From Halalkalibacillus halophilus DSM 18494 (GTDB lineage Bacteria; Bacillota; Bacilli; Bacillales; Alkalibacillaceae): DNA of 64,000 bases. Under the pieces are notes generated by a model. The model was not told the DNA's origin, ran no database searches, and saw nothing but the letters and a program-made list of their open reading frames with translations. The stretch is from NCBI RefSeq assembly GCF_000423105.1, contig NZ_AUHI01000008.1:88667-152666 (forward strand), given 5' to 3'. The translations under genes were made by a program, and so were the position numbers. Positions 8,490 through 15,807 of the stretch are shown piece after piece. The stretch's first letter is position 1, and every line of letters begins with the position of its first letter.

Positions 8490-8522
8490 AAAAGCGACTG
8501 CTCCTTTCGAGCAGTCGCTTTT
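8490..8522 (+). terminator. Intrinsic terminator after paaX
   Basis: A 14-bp perfect stem (AAAAGCGACTGCTC with its complement ending GCTTTT) around a five-base CTTTC loop, 50 bases after the paaX stop. Confidence 0.9.
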
Positions 8523-8555
8523 AAAGTGAGATGTGTATATATTTTTTTTGCTAAA

Positions 8556-8660
8556 GGGAGTATAGAATCCGATAATGGGACTATAGAATTTTAAAATGGG
8601 GGTATAGAATCTGATAATGGGAGTATAGATTCAAATAACCGGACTATAGGAATATAACAC
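8556..8660. repeat. Degenerate tandem array, 21-bp period
   Basis: Five units whose TATAGA/TATAGG cores begin at 8561, 8582, 8603, 8624 and 8645, exactly 21 bases apart each time. The common start is GGGANTATAGAATC with a variable GATAAT-like tail. The array fills the gap between two convergent genes, paaX and the DUF3307 gene. It has no ORF, and the units are too uniform in spacing for chance. Confidence 0.85.
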
Positions 8661-8702
8661 ATGCCGCCAAGATTTATGCGATGCACACGGAAAGATGGAT
8701 CT

Positions 8703-9536
8703 CTAACTCATAATAATAATTCGTGCTACGTACCCGATTGCAATGGCTATAATGATACTAATTAAAGTACCAATCAAATAATATTCTGCGAAGCGACGAT
8801 CCTCAAATTGCTTGAATCTAGTTAAAGATTTAATCGCGAGTAAAACGGTCACGCCCATCACCGAGTTAGCGACAACAAACATCGATATGAGAATCCGTTC
8901 AAGCATTCCGATATACCTTCCTAATTGATAATCGGAATCGGGATAATACGTGCGTGATTTCTTAACTATTTTCCTAGTAGGATCTTCATCCACTTCCTCT
9001 TCTACCACATGCTCACTGGAATTAGGAGGCGCAATTTTCTCCAGTACAATACTTAAAAATCTTCCCGCTACAAGAGTGTTTATTAGGATTAAAATTATTA
9101 CGGCAATGATTTTTTCACTAATGGTGAAACCTATAAAACTATCAATATTTAATAGATTTACACTATGAAGAACAACGGTTATAACAATAATGTGTAAAAG
9201 TTGATCTATGATAAAAGAAAATACTTTCACCCGTTGACGCGAAAACTTTGTATTTACGGTAACCTTCAACCAATCAATCATGTAATGCAGTAACAAAATC
9301 AAGATTGTAGCAAAAAGTACCTGGCCCATTAATTGAATCGTTAAGCTCTCTGAAACAAGTATCCATACTAGCAGCAGTACGTTATAAACGATTAGATGTA
9401 TCCCCACATGCTTTATTAAGGTGGTATGTCTAATCTTACTCTTTTCATGCGAACGATTATCTATCATTTTATTTGATTGTAAAACGAAATCAGATATAAA
9501 ATGACCGAGTAGAATCAACAGAAAATATATCATCAT
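8703..9536 (-). CDS. DUF3307 family membrane protein
   Basis: A 277-residue polytopic membrane protein. The N-terminus has the DUF3307 signature LLGHFISDFVLQSNKM with conserved His and Asp in the first helix. About seven hydrophobic segments are visible, with an acidic loop (EEEVDEDP) near residue 180. The family function is unknown. It lies 11 bp downstream of the SatD-family gene with its own AAAAGGTGG site, so the two form an operon. This pairing suggests that SatD controls or signals to this membrane protein. The start is the first of two adjacent ATG codons. Confidence 0.75.
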   Translation of the reverse strand: MMIYFLLILLGHFISDFVLQSNKMIDNRSHEKSKIRHTTLIKHVGIHLIVYNVLLLVWILVSESLTIQLMGQVLFATILILLLHYMIDWLKVTVNTKFSRQRVKVFSFIIDQLLHIIVITVVLHSVNLLNIDSFIGFTISEKIIAVIILILINTLVAGRFLSIVLEKIAPPNSSEHVVEEEVDEDPTRKIVKKSRTYYPDSDYQLGRYIGMLERILISMFVVANSVMGVTVLLAIKSLTRFKQFEDRRFAEYYLIGTLISIIIAIAIGYVARIIIMS

Positions 9537-9547
9537 TTAACCACCTT

Positions 9548-10237
9548 TTACTTTGATTCTAACTGTTCTTGATAGTACTTCAGTAGTTCAAGAAGTGATT
9601 GTTCGATTTGATTTGTTATTTCATAATGCGATGCTTTCAAATGATTACTCACACTGGTCTTCGGTGATTTATAACCGAATTTTTCTCCAATTTCTTCATA
9701 TGTTTTTGTAGGATTCTCTTCAATCGCTTGAATGATTTGTTTTTGCTTTTTACTTCTTTTATCTGTATAGGATCTCATAATAAAATATTGGCTATTAAGA
9801 GACTGATAAGGCACTTCATCTGAATAAAAAAACGTATGATTGCTGCTCATTCTCCACACTCTCGCCTCTACCTTATTACCTTTTGCAAAATGATCGCGCG
9901 CTTTTAAAGCATTGGCTATAGCGCTTCCGTTAGCAACATCCATATTACTTTTGTTACTTGTTTCAATTCTCCCAAACCCACAACCAATATAAAATGATAA
10001 TATATTATCATTTTCAACCATTTTTTCGATTGCTTTAATGATAGGCATGCTTTGATTGAATTCTTTTATAACCCCAATTAGCTCATCCCCTTTTCTGACT
10101 TCAAAAGGAATGAGCAAACTGTCTTTAAATTGGTAATTAAGTTTCTCACTATATGTTAGAAGAGTCGCCTCTACCTCTTTTACATCAAGAGTTCTCGACT
10201 TGATTACATCCATTGCAATACATGCATAATATCTCAT
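9548..10237 (-). CDS. SatD-family protein, cyclase-like motifs plus HTH
   Basis: A 229-residue protein of the SatD type, a family named from the acid-tolerance sat operon of Streptococcus mutans. Residues 1-140 hold, in order, ACIAMDVIKSR, RKGDELIGVI, YIGCGFGRIE and ANGSAIANALKARD. This order resembles the metal-binding Asp strand, GD strand, IGxxxG strand and N-x-A-x-R helix of class III nucleotide cyclases (my reading, not established for the family). Residues about 160-205 (IIQAIEENPTKTYEEIGEKF onward) look like an HTH. The ATG at 10237 is preferred over a GTG four codons earlier. The upstream region carries 29-bp spaced repeats. It is co-transcribed with the DUF3307 gene. Confidence 0.65.
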   Translation of the reverse strand: MRYYACIAMDVIKSRTLDVKEVEATLLTYSEKLNYQFKDSLLIPFEVRKGDELIGVIKEFNQSMPIIKAIEKMVENDNILSFYIGCGFGRIETSNKSNMDVANGSAIANALKARDHFAKGNKVEARVWRMSSNHTFFYSDEVPYQSLNSQYFIMRSYTDKRSKKQKQIIQAIEENPTKTYEEIGEKFGYKSPKTSVSNHLKASHYEITNQIEQSLLELLKYYQEQLESK

Positions 10238-10255
10238 TTCAAACCCCACTTTCTC

Positions 10256-10342
10256 GTGTACATCTAATAGTTCACGTAAAATACGTGTACTTTAATTAGT
10301 ACATTTATTAAAGGTGTACTTTAAGTGTAGCATATAGTCAAA
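10256..10342. promoter_or_regulatory. Three 29-bp spaced boxes upstream of the SatD-type gene
   Basis: GTGTAC occurs at 10256, 10285 and 10314, exactly 29 bases apart, and the last two copies read GTGTACTTTAA. A palindrome CACGTA-AAA-TACGTG overlaps the middle (10274-10288). On the minus strand an extended -10 (TGCTACACT) lies at the upstream edge of the third copy, so the boxes cover the likely start of transcription. The SatD HTH is the obvious candidate binder. Confidence 0.6.
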
Positions 10343-10439
10343 ACATTATCCATATAAATAAAATAACACAGAACATTTGTTCTGTGTTATTTTATTTCTT
10401 TTCAAAGAAAACCCTGTAGGCTGACTTCTACTATTGAAT

Positions 10440-10970
10440 TTATCGTTTCACTTCTTCAAAAACCTCTCTATCTCGAAACTCTTGCCCCTTCTTCGCATAC
10501 GTTTCAATTGTATCATGTATCATTTCCATATCCTGATCCGTTAACTCTCGCACGACTTTACCAGGCGAACCGAGCACTAAGGAACGCGGGGGAATTTTCT
10601 TACCTGGCGAGACTAAGCTATTCGCGCCAATAATCGAGTATTCACCTATTTCTGCCCCATCTAAAACCGTAGTGCCCATGCCAACCAAGACACCTTTTCT
10701 TAGTGTACATCCATGTACAATCGCATTGTGACCCACAGATACTTCATCTTCGAGTGTTAGTGGGAATTTTTCATATAAGTGAGCCATAGAATTCTCTTGA
10801 ATATTACACCGTTTCCCGATTCGAATTGGCCCCTCGTCCCCTCTAACCGTGACATTGAACCAAATGCTGGATTCTTCCCCAATTTCAACATCACCAATGA
10901 CTTGTGCACTGTCTGCAATAAAAGCTGTATCGTGAATTCGTGGAGTCTGTTCCTTATAACGATAAATCAT
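10440..10970 (-). CDS. Gamma-carbonic-anhydrase-like hexapeptide protein
   Basis: A 176-residue left-handed beta-helix protein of the YrdA/YtoA group. Hexapeptide repeats run through most of the sequence (IGDVEIGEESSIWFNVTVRG). Candidate zinc-ligand histidines are seen in MAHLYEK and VGHNAIVHG, the three-His arrangement of gamma carbonic anhydrases. Many family members are inactive as anhydrases, and PaaY belongs to the same fold, so a CoA-thioesterase role cannot be excluded given the paa operon a few kilobases away. The start ATG follows AGGAGGG. It is a single-gene unit. Confidence 0.8.
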   Translation of the reverse strand: MIYRYKEQTPRIHDTAFIADSAQVIGDVEIGEESSIWFNVTVRGDEGPIRIGKRCNIQENSMAHLYEKFPLTLEDEVSVGHNAIVHGCTLRKGVLVGMGTTVLDGAEIGEYSIIGANSLVSPGKKIPPRSLVLGSPGKVVRELTDQDMEMIHDTIETYAKKGQEFRDREVFEEVKR

Positions 10971-11041
10971 ATGGACCCTCCTATTATTTTATATTTTTAA
11001 TATAACACAAAAGATGCCAGCCGTTTTAATTTCATAATACG

Positions 11042-11070
11042 TTGACAGGCAAAAAGTAGTTTTGTATTCT
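11042..11070 (+). promoter_or_regulatory. SigA promoter of the ferredoxin-NADP reductase gene
   Basis: TTGACA (11042-11047) and TATTCT (11065-11070) with a 17-base spacer, 62 bases before the start codon. Confidence 0.8.
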
Positions 11071-11132
11071 TTTATATAACATATAATTTAATGAGCGTTA
11101 TTAAATCGTTATACTCTTAGGGAGGGTATTAT

Positions 11133-12119
11133 ATGAAAACATATGATATTACCATTATTGGTGCAGGTCCAGTTGGGTTATTTACCGCGTTTTATGCAGG
11201 AATGAGAGAGGCGTCCGTGAATGTTATTGATAGCATGCCACAGGTCGGAGGACAATTATCAGCACTTTACCCTGATAAGTATATTTACGATGTGGCCGGC
11301 TATAAAGGTGTTAAAGCCCAGGACCTTGTTGATGACTTATACGATCAAGCGCAAACCTTCTCACCAACGATCCACCTAGAAGAATCCGTCCTTCAGGTTC
11401 AGCGACTAGAAGAAAACCTCTTTGAAATTACGACCACAAAAGGCTCACACTTTTCTAAAAGTATCATCATCACTGCCGGAGCAGGGGCCTTCCAACCACG
11501 CAAACTAAAAGTAGACACAGCTGTTTCCTATGAAGGGAAAAATCTACACTACTTTGTTAAAAATTTAGAAGACTTTAAAGACCGGCGTGTACTCGTTTGT
11601 GGAGGAGGAGATTCTGCAGTTGACTGGTCCCTTGCTTTAGAACCAATCGCAAAAGAGGTCACATTGATTCATCGCCGACCACATTTTCGGGCACACGAGC
11701 ATAGTGTCACGCGGCTCGAACAGTCCAATGTCAATGTTGTTACCCCATACGAGGTCGGGGAATTCTTGGGAAGTGAAGATTCTATTGAACAGGTTGTGTT
11801 AAAAGAAGTAAAAGGAGAGTCCACCCAACTCCTAGAAGTGAACGATGTCCTCGTGAACTACGGCTTCGTCACCTCATTAGGACCAGTTAAAGATTGGGGA
11901 CTTGAGGTCAAGAAAAACTCAATTCTCGTTAATTCCAAAATGGAAACCAACATCCCTGGTATCTTTGCAGCAGGTGATGTATGTACCTACGAAGGAAAAG
12001 CCAAACTCATCGCCACCGGATTTGGCGAAGCACCAATTGCGGTCAATCATGCGAAAGCGATGATTGATCCGAAGGCGAAGCTTAATATTCATAGTACGCA
12101 CTTGTTTGCGAAGTCATAA
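11133..12119 (+). CDS. Ferredoxin--NADP reductase, YumC/TrxR-like type
   Basis: A 328-residue two-dinucleotide-binding flavoprotein. IIGAGPVGLFTAFYAG binds FAD and VLVCGGGDSAVDWSL binds NADPH. GIFAAGDVCTYEGKAKLIAT is the C-terminal FAD loop. There is no CxxC redox pair, which separates it from thioredoxin reductase and fits the Bacillus YumC-type ferredoxin reductase. It moves electrons between NADPH and ferredoxin or flavodoxin. It has its own promoter, an AGGGAGG ribosome site and a very strong terminator, so it is monocistronic. It could feed the PaaE-less oxygenase nearby, but that is speculation. Confidence 0.9.
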   Translation: MKTYDITIIGAGPVGLFTAFYAGMREASVNVIDSMPQVGGQLSALYPDKYIYDVAGYKGVKAQDLVDDLYDQAQTFSPTIHLEESVLQVQRLEENLFEITTTKGSHFSKSIIITAGAGAFQPRKLKVDTAVSYEGKNLHYFVKNLEDFKDRRVLVCGGGDSAVDWSLALEPIAKEVTLIHRRPHFRAHEHSVTRLEQSNVNVVTPYEVGEFLGSEDSIEQVVLKEVKGESTQLLEVNDVLVNYGFVTSLGPVKDWGLEVKKNSILVNSKMETNIPGIFAAGDVCTYEGKAKLIATGFGEAPIAVNHAKAMIDPKAKLNIHSTHLFAKS

Positions 12120-12142
12120 AATTGAATATGTACATGATTTAA

Positions 12143-12194
12143 AAAGCCCCTGATTCAGATAGTTTTAACATTAACTATCTGAATCAGGGGCTTT
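12143..12194. terminator. Strong bidirectional terminator
   Basis: A 22-bp perfect stem (12143-12164 with 12173-12194) and 8-base loop, with A-rich and T-rich flanks on opposite sides. It serves the rightward reductase gene and the leftward Fic remnant. Confidence 0.92.
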
Positions 12195-12209
12195 CAGCTT
12201 TTTTAAAAT

Positions 12210-12539
12210 TCATTGTTCTATTGCACTCAAATAAAGCCTTAATGTACCTTCGACTTCTTTAGCAACCAACTTAATAAATGAATCATATTCTTTCTTTGTA
12301 TGCGCTCGATCTAATGCTTCATAATAATCTAATCGATTTTCCACCTTAATCACTGTGGGAGGGAAACCAGCTTTCATCAACTCTAGATTTAATAACAACC
12401 GTGAAGCTCTTCCGTTTCCATCAACAAATGGGTGAATGCCAACAAAGAACGCATGCAACATAGCTCCACGTTCAACTGGGTGTAGCTGTGATGTTCCTTC
12501 CTGATTATACCATTCAATCAACTGCTCATCGACATTTAG
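12210..12539 (-). pseudogene. Fic-domain remnant, N-terminus lost
   Basis: The open frame keeps only the C-terminal part of a Fic protein, about 110 residues. The catalytic loop HPFVDGNGRASRLLLN is intact (HxFxDGNGRxxR), followed by PPTVIKVENRLDYYEAL. Full Fic proteins also carry about 100 or more N-terminal residues with earlier helices. Here an in-frame TAG at 12540-12542 stops the frame right before LNVDEQLIEWYN, and no ribosome site precedes the only possible TTG start at 12521. I read it as a decayed AMP-transferase/toxin gene cut off when the neighbouring nuclease-helicase gene arrived. Expression of a short domain is not ruled out. Confidence 0.75.
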
Positions 12540-12569
12540 CTAAAAACTCTGTAATTGTTACTAAGACAA

Positions 12570-14033
12570 CTAATTATTCTTTTTATTCACTGCCTTAATG
12601 ACCCTAGCCATGAATTCTGAATTATTTACAATAAGCAACATAATTTGTTTTCTTGCACGGGTAACTGATTGATAAAACATTCGTTCGGGATCATAATGAT
12701 TTTTTCCTCTAACAGCAAGACGACCACTTTCACCATAGTAAAATGTTGACCCCACTAAAACAAGAACCTTATCAAACTCTTGCCCCAAAACCCCATGCGC
12801 ATTTAACCCTCTATGTAGTCTCATCTTTTCGATTAACTGACCGTTCCAATTTTCCCCCGTATAGTCGATGACCTGCCATCCTTCTGTTTCCATGCCCTCT
12901 GCAAATCCTCTAGCTTTACTAATATCATTAAAGTAGTGAATTGACATATTATCGGTATTATTGCAGTAATGCATGTAATTTAAGTTAAATAAACCTTTTA
13001 TAAAAGCGGCAAGTTCTTTATTTGTTCTAATCTTTTTACTTAGCTTATATTCTTCAATACCTTCCAAGGTCATAAGTGTTTTTTTATTATCGTAATTCCA
13101 TTCTTGAAGAGAGAGAATTTGCTTCGGATCTATCGAAAATATGCAAAAAATATCATTTTCATTCACATATTTAATAAGATAGTTTAGTTGGTAAGGTCTC
13201 ATTCTTTGCGTCTCATCAACAAAAATAAAATCTGGTTTGAGGTTTTCAATTCCCTTAAAGTCTTTTATAGGAATGATGTTCCATTGATATTGTTGCTTCA
13301 ATTTCAAATGCCCTATATTTAAGGTTCCCGTATGAATAATGACAGTATTATAATCCTCAATAAATTCTTTTGCTAAATCGTAGAGTAATAATGTTTTTCC
13401 GGTTCCTGGAAGTCCGTCTATGATTGTAAATTTTGCACAACTATTTACAATAGCTTCTTTAAACTCCTGTTGTTGTTTTGTCAAAAAATAGGATCCACTA
13501 ATGAACCTTTTACTATCATTGAAAGGTGACACCAAATAATCGGATGGTTCAAATAATTCATCTAAATTCGAATGGTGCTCCAACTTTTGACTCGTCAAAA
13601 TTTTTTCAAATACATCAAATTGTATTTGTTGAAAGTTTTGATCATCGTCTAGTTGATAGAGAGTGTTATCTTCTGCGACATATGTAAATGACTTTATTTT
13701 CTTGCCTAAGGAAGCCAAATAGTACCGATTCATAATTAGTTGTTCCTTTGCGTCATCTACTTTCAATATTGATTTTATTTCAACATTTAAGATATAGTTT
13801 TCTCCAAATCTTAGTAAGTCGAATTCCTTGTCTATTTGTGGTATCTTGTAACCTAAATAAAAATATCCAAAATATTTATCTTCAATATCTAAATTATCTA
13901 TAAACAGTGAAACCTGTTCTATCTCATCTTTTCTTAAATGAAAATCAAAAAAATCCAAAAGTTCTTTAAAAATCTCTTCAGATAAAGAGTTAAAACTGCT
14001 TACTAAAGAGTTTAAATCCATGGGTTTCTTCAA
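12570..14033 (-). CDS. Nuclease-helicase fusion (PD-(D/E)XK-like plus SF1 helicase)
   Basis: A 487-residue protein. Residues about 65-95 contain FDLLRFGENYILNVEIKS, an Asp followed by E-x-K as in PD-(D/E)XK or NERD nucleases. From about residue 205 there is a DUF2075-type superfamily 1 helicase: Walker A IIDGLPGTGKT, Walker B FIFVDETQRM, and a C-terminal SVTRARKQI. Nuclease plus SF1 helicase in one chain resembles single-protein anti-phage factors such as Nhi, though it is shorter. The start is uncertain: TTG at 14033 lies 5 bases after TAGGTGAGAA, while the next ATG is too distant. AT-rich; downstream of the SIR2-like gene on the same strand. Confidence 0.72.
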   Translation of the reverse strand: MKKPMDLNSLVSSFNSLSEEIFKELLDFFDFHLRKDEIEQVSLFIDNLDIEDKYFGYFYLGYKIPQIDKEFDLLRFGENYILNVEIKSILKVDDAKEQLIMNRYYLASLGKKIKSFTYVAEDNTLYQLDDDQNFQQIQFDVFEKILTSQKLEHHSNLDELFEPSDYLVSPFNDSKRFISGSYFLTKQQQEFKEAIVNSCAKFTIIDGLPGTGKTLLLYDLAKEFIEDYNTVIIHTGTLNIGHLKLKQQYQWNIIPIKDFKGIENLKPDFIFVDETQRMRPYQLNYLIKYVNENDIFCIFSIDPKQILSLQEWNYDNKKTLMTLEGIEEYKLSKKIRTNKELAAFIKGLFNLNYMHYCNNTDNMSIHYFNDISKARGFAEGMETEGWQVIDYTGENWNGQLIEKMRLHRGLNAHGVLGQEFDKVLVLVGSTFYYGESGRLAVRGKNHYDPERMFYQSVTRARKQIMLLIVNNSEFMARVIKAVNKKNN

Positions 14034-14306
14034 AATTCTCACCTACACATTTCAATTCCTTTATTTAGTATATATTACCATATAAATATAGTTAATAGTA
14101 CCTCTCTTTTGGAATATTAGGATAGAAGCTCTATCATTTTCTATGTAACCATAACCCCTGAAGGAACCATTAATTTTGTTAATAAAAAAGCATGTCACTG
14201 TCATTCGACACTTTAACCAAATAGGAGTTGTAAACTCGTAATACAGAGTTAAATGTCGATACTTCAAAAATGATTACTTAACTGTAACCATTTCAACTTA
14301 CCTAAA

Positions 14307-15419
14307 TCAACAAACATCCCTCCAAAAACTTTTTACATCAGTAAATTTCAAGCTATGGTTATCTAATATAGACCTTATACTTGATTTTTCTTCTTCTGTG
14401 AAAAAATAATAATTGACGCTTTTAATTTTATTGTTATTCTGAATAGCTTGAAATATATGATTATCATTGAAAGGAGATAAGCCTAATATGTTTAATTCAC
14501 CCTGGATTTCCCCGAAATTTTCCAGTGCTTTATTATAATTAAAATTAAGAGTGTTTTCCTTTTGCTTGATTCTTATTGCATGATAAAGATTTCTAACCAA
14601 CTCATTCTCTGCCATTTCCCACTCTAGTATTTCATTTTCTAATTCAGGCTTTTCTTTTAACCCACTTATGAATTTATTCATTCCTTTATTAGCACTCTTC
14701 ATAGTATCAATATTAAATTTTTTATTTTCACCTGAATATGAAGTTAATGCATCCGAATATAGATGACCAAAGTCTTCTATTAATAAATCTATGCTTTTTG
14801 TAGGAGCATCAGGTAATTTATTACGTAAACTCTCAGGATTATAAATATCTGATAGAGTATGGAAAGAACCGTGAATGTATTCGATATCTTTCTCAATCAC
14901 CTTCTCAACATTCCAATCATAATTAGTAGTATAGATACAATCAAAATTGTTTAAAAACTCAATAAATTCTAAAGAGAATTCTTTATATAGTTCTTGGATT
15001 TGTCCGTTATTATAAATTGCATCAAGGAAAAAAACTCTTAATGCTTCCTTAAATTGATATCGATCCGAACTATTAATTTGATACTTGTTACAAAATAAAA
15101 TGTGAATCAAAAAATAGTCTTCAAGTCCAACATCATGGACTTTTGTATTGCTGTTAAAGTTATTATACCTCTCCTTAAATTTTATCAATGATTCTTTTTG
15201 TTCATTTGTAAAAACTAAGTTATCGTAAATACCATATATAACTTTCTTAATTTCTTTATGTAGAATTAGTAAGTATTCCTTTATCTCCCTTGGATAGATT
15301 TCTTTAGGGAAATCCTTTGTGTTTACATTGTTAATTGCTCTTTTTATTATTTTTGCGTTTGTGTAATCCCTGCCGCCAAATTGTATTGTTACTCCATTAC
15401 CGTAAATTAAATGCTTCAT
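14307..15419 (-). CDS. SIR2-like (AbiH-related) protein
   Basis: A 370-residue protein with the order expected of a SIR2-type NAD-binding fold: LIYGNGVTIQFGG near the N-terminus, IYTTNYDWNVEKVI about residue 175, YIHGS about 25 residues later (the usual Asn and His), and LGLSPFNDNHIFQAI near the C-terminus. Such proteins often act as NADases in abortive infection (family knowledge). The start ATG at 15419 follows GGTGATAG. Base use is clearly more AT-rich than the flanking core genes. It lies upstream of the nuclease-helicase on the same strand with a 273-base gap, so a joint defence function is plausible but unproven. Confidence 0.65.
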   Translation of the reverse strand: MKHLIYGNGVTIQFGGRDYTNAKIIKRAINNVNTKDFPKEIYPREIKEYLLILHKEIKKVIYGIYDNLVFTNEQKESLIKFKERYNNFNSNTKVHDVGLEDYFLIHILFCNKYQINSSDRYQFKEALRVFFLDAIYNNGQIQELYKEFSLEFIEFLNNFDCIYTTNYDWNVEKVIEKDIEYIHGSFHTLSDIYNPESLRNKLPDAPTKSIDLLIEDFGHLYSDALTSYSGENKKFNIDTMKSANKGMNKFISGLKEKPELENEILEWEMAENELVRNLYHAIRIKQKENTLNFNYNKALENFGEIQGELNILGLSPFNDNHIFQAIQNNNKIKSVNYYFFTEEEKSSIRSILDNHSLKFTDVKSFWRDVC

Positions 15420-15443
15420 ACTATCACCATTACTTTCTACCAA

Positions 15444-15807
15444 ATTATATTTTATAATTTCTCTCTATTAAACACCAAATTCTTGCAATTGTTAATTTAA
15501 GAAGAGGCACTTTTACCAGGTGGCAACCTAAAATGCAATCATTCTCATCCCGCCCACAAACCCAAATTCCTCAATCTGCTTGCAAATAAAGTCTTTAGCG
15601 ACTCCCCCAATTTTCTCAACTTTTCTCGAAAAATATTCAAAATTTCATTTTGTGAACAAAATAGTCTTGTATAAAAATTATGGGAAACCCCTGATAAATA
15701 AGGATTTCCCACTTTTCTTCATACTCTCTTACAAAACTTTATTCTCATGATTTCGGGCGATTTCACAAATGTTTATTCACAATTCAAGACTTTATTGTTG
15801 GGCTACA
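15444..15807. other. Gene-free stretch between the SIR2-like gene and rlmCD
   Basis: It holds a leftward promoter for the SIR2-like gene (TTGGTG 15473-15478, 16-base spacer, TATAAA 15451-15456) and, further right, the rlmCD terminator hairpin at 15681-15711. The roughly 200 bases between them are AT-rich with no reading frame or repeat that I can support. This is probably the junction where the accessory block joined the core chromosome. Confidence 0.5.
15681..15711 (-). terminator. Likely rlmCD terminator
   Basis: Hairpin TGGGAAACC / GGATTTCCCA with one mismatch, followed on the minus strand by ATAATTTTTA. It lies about 100 bases after the rlmCD stop. Confidence 0.6.

Noticed and set aside
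11133..12119. Thioredoxin reductase
   Set aside because: The CxxC redox pair is absent; the protein fits the ferredoxin-NADP reductase branch of the same fold.
14061..14267. 68-codon leftward ORF between the SIR2-like and nuclease-helicase genes
   Set aside because: No ribosome site, poor protein-like composition, AT-rich spacer; most likely chance.
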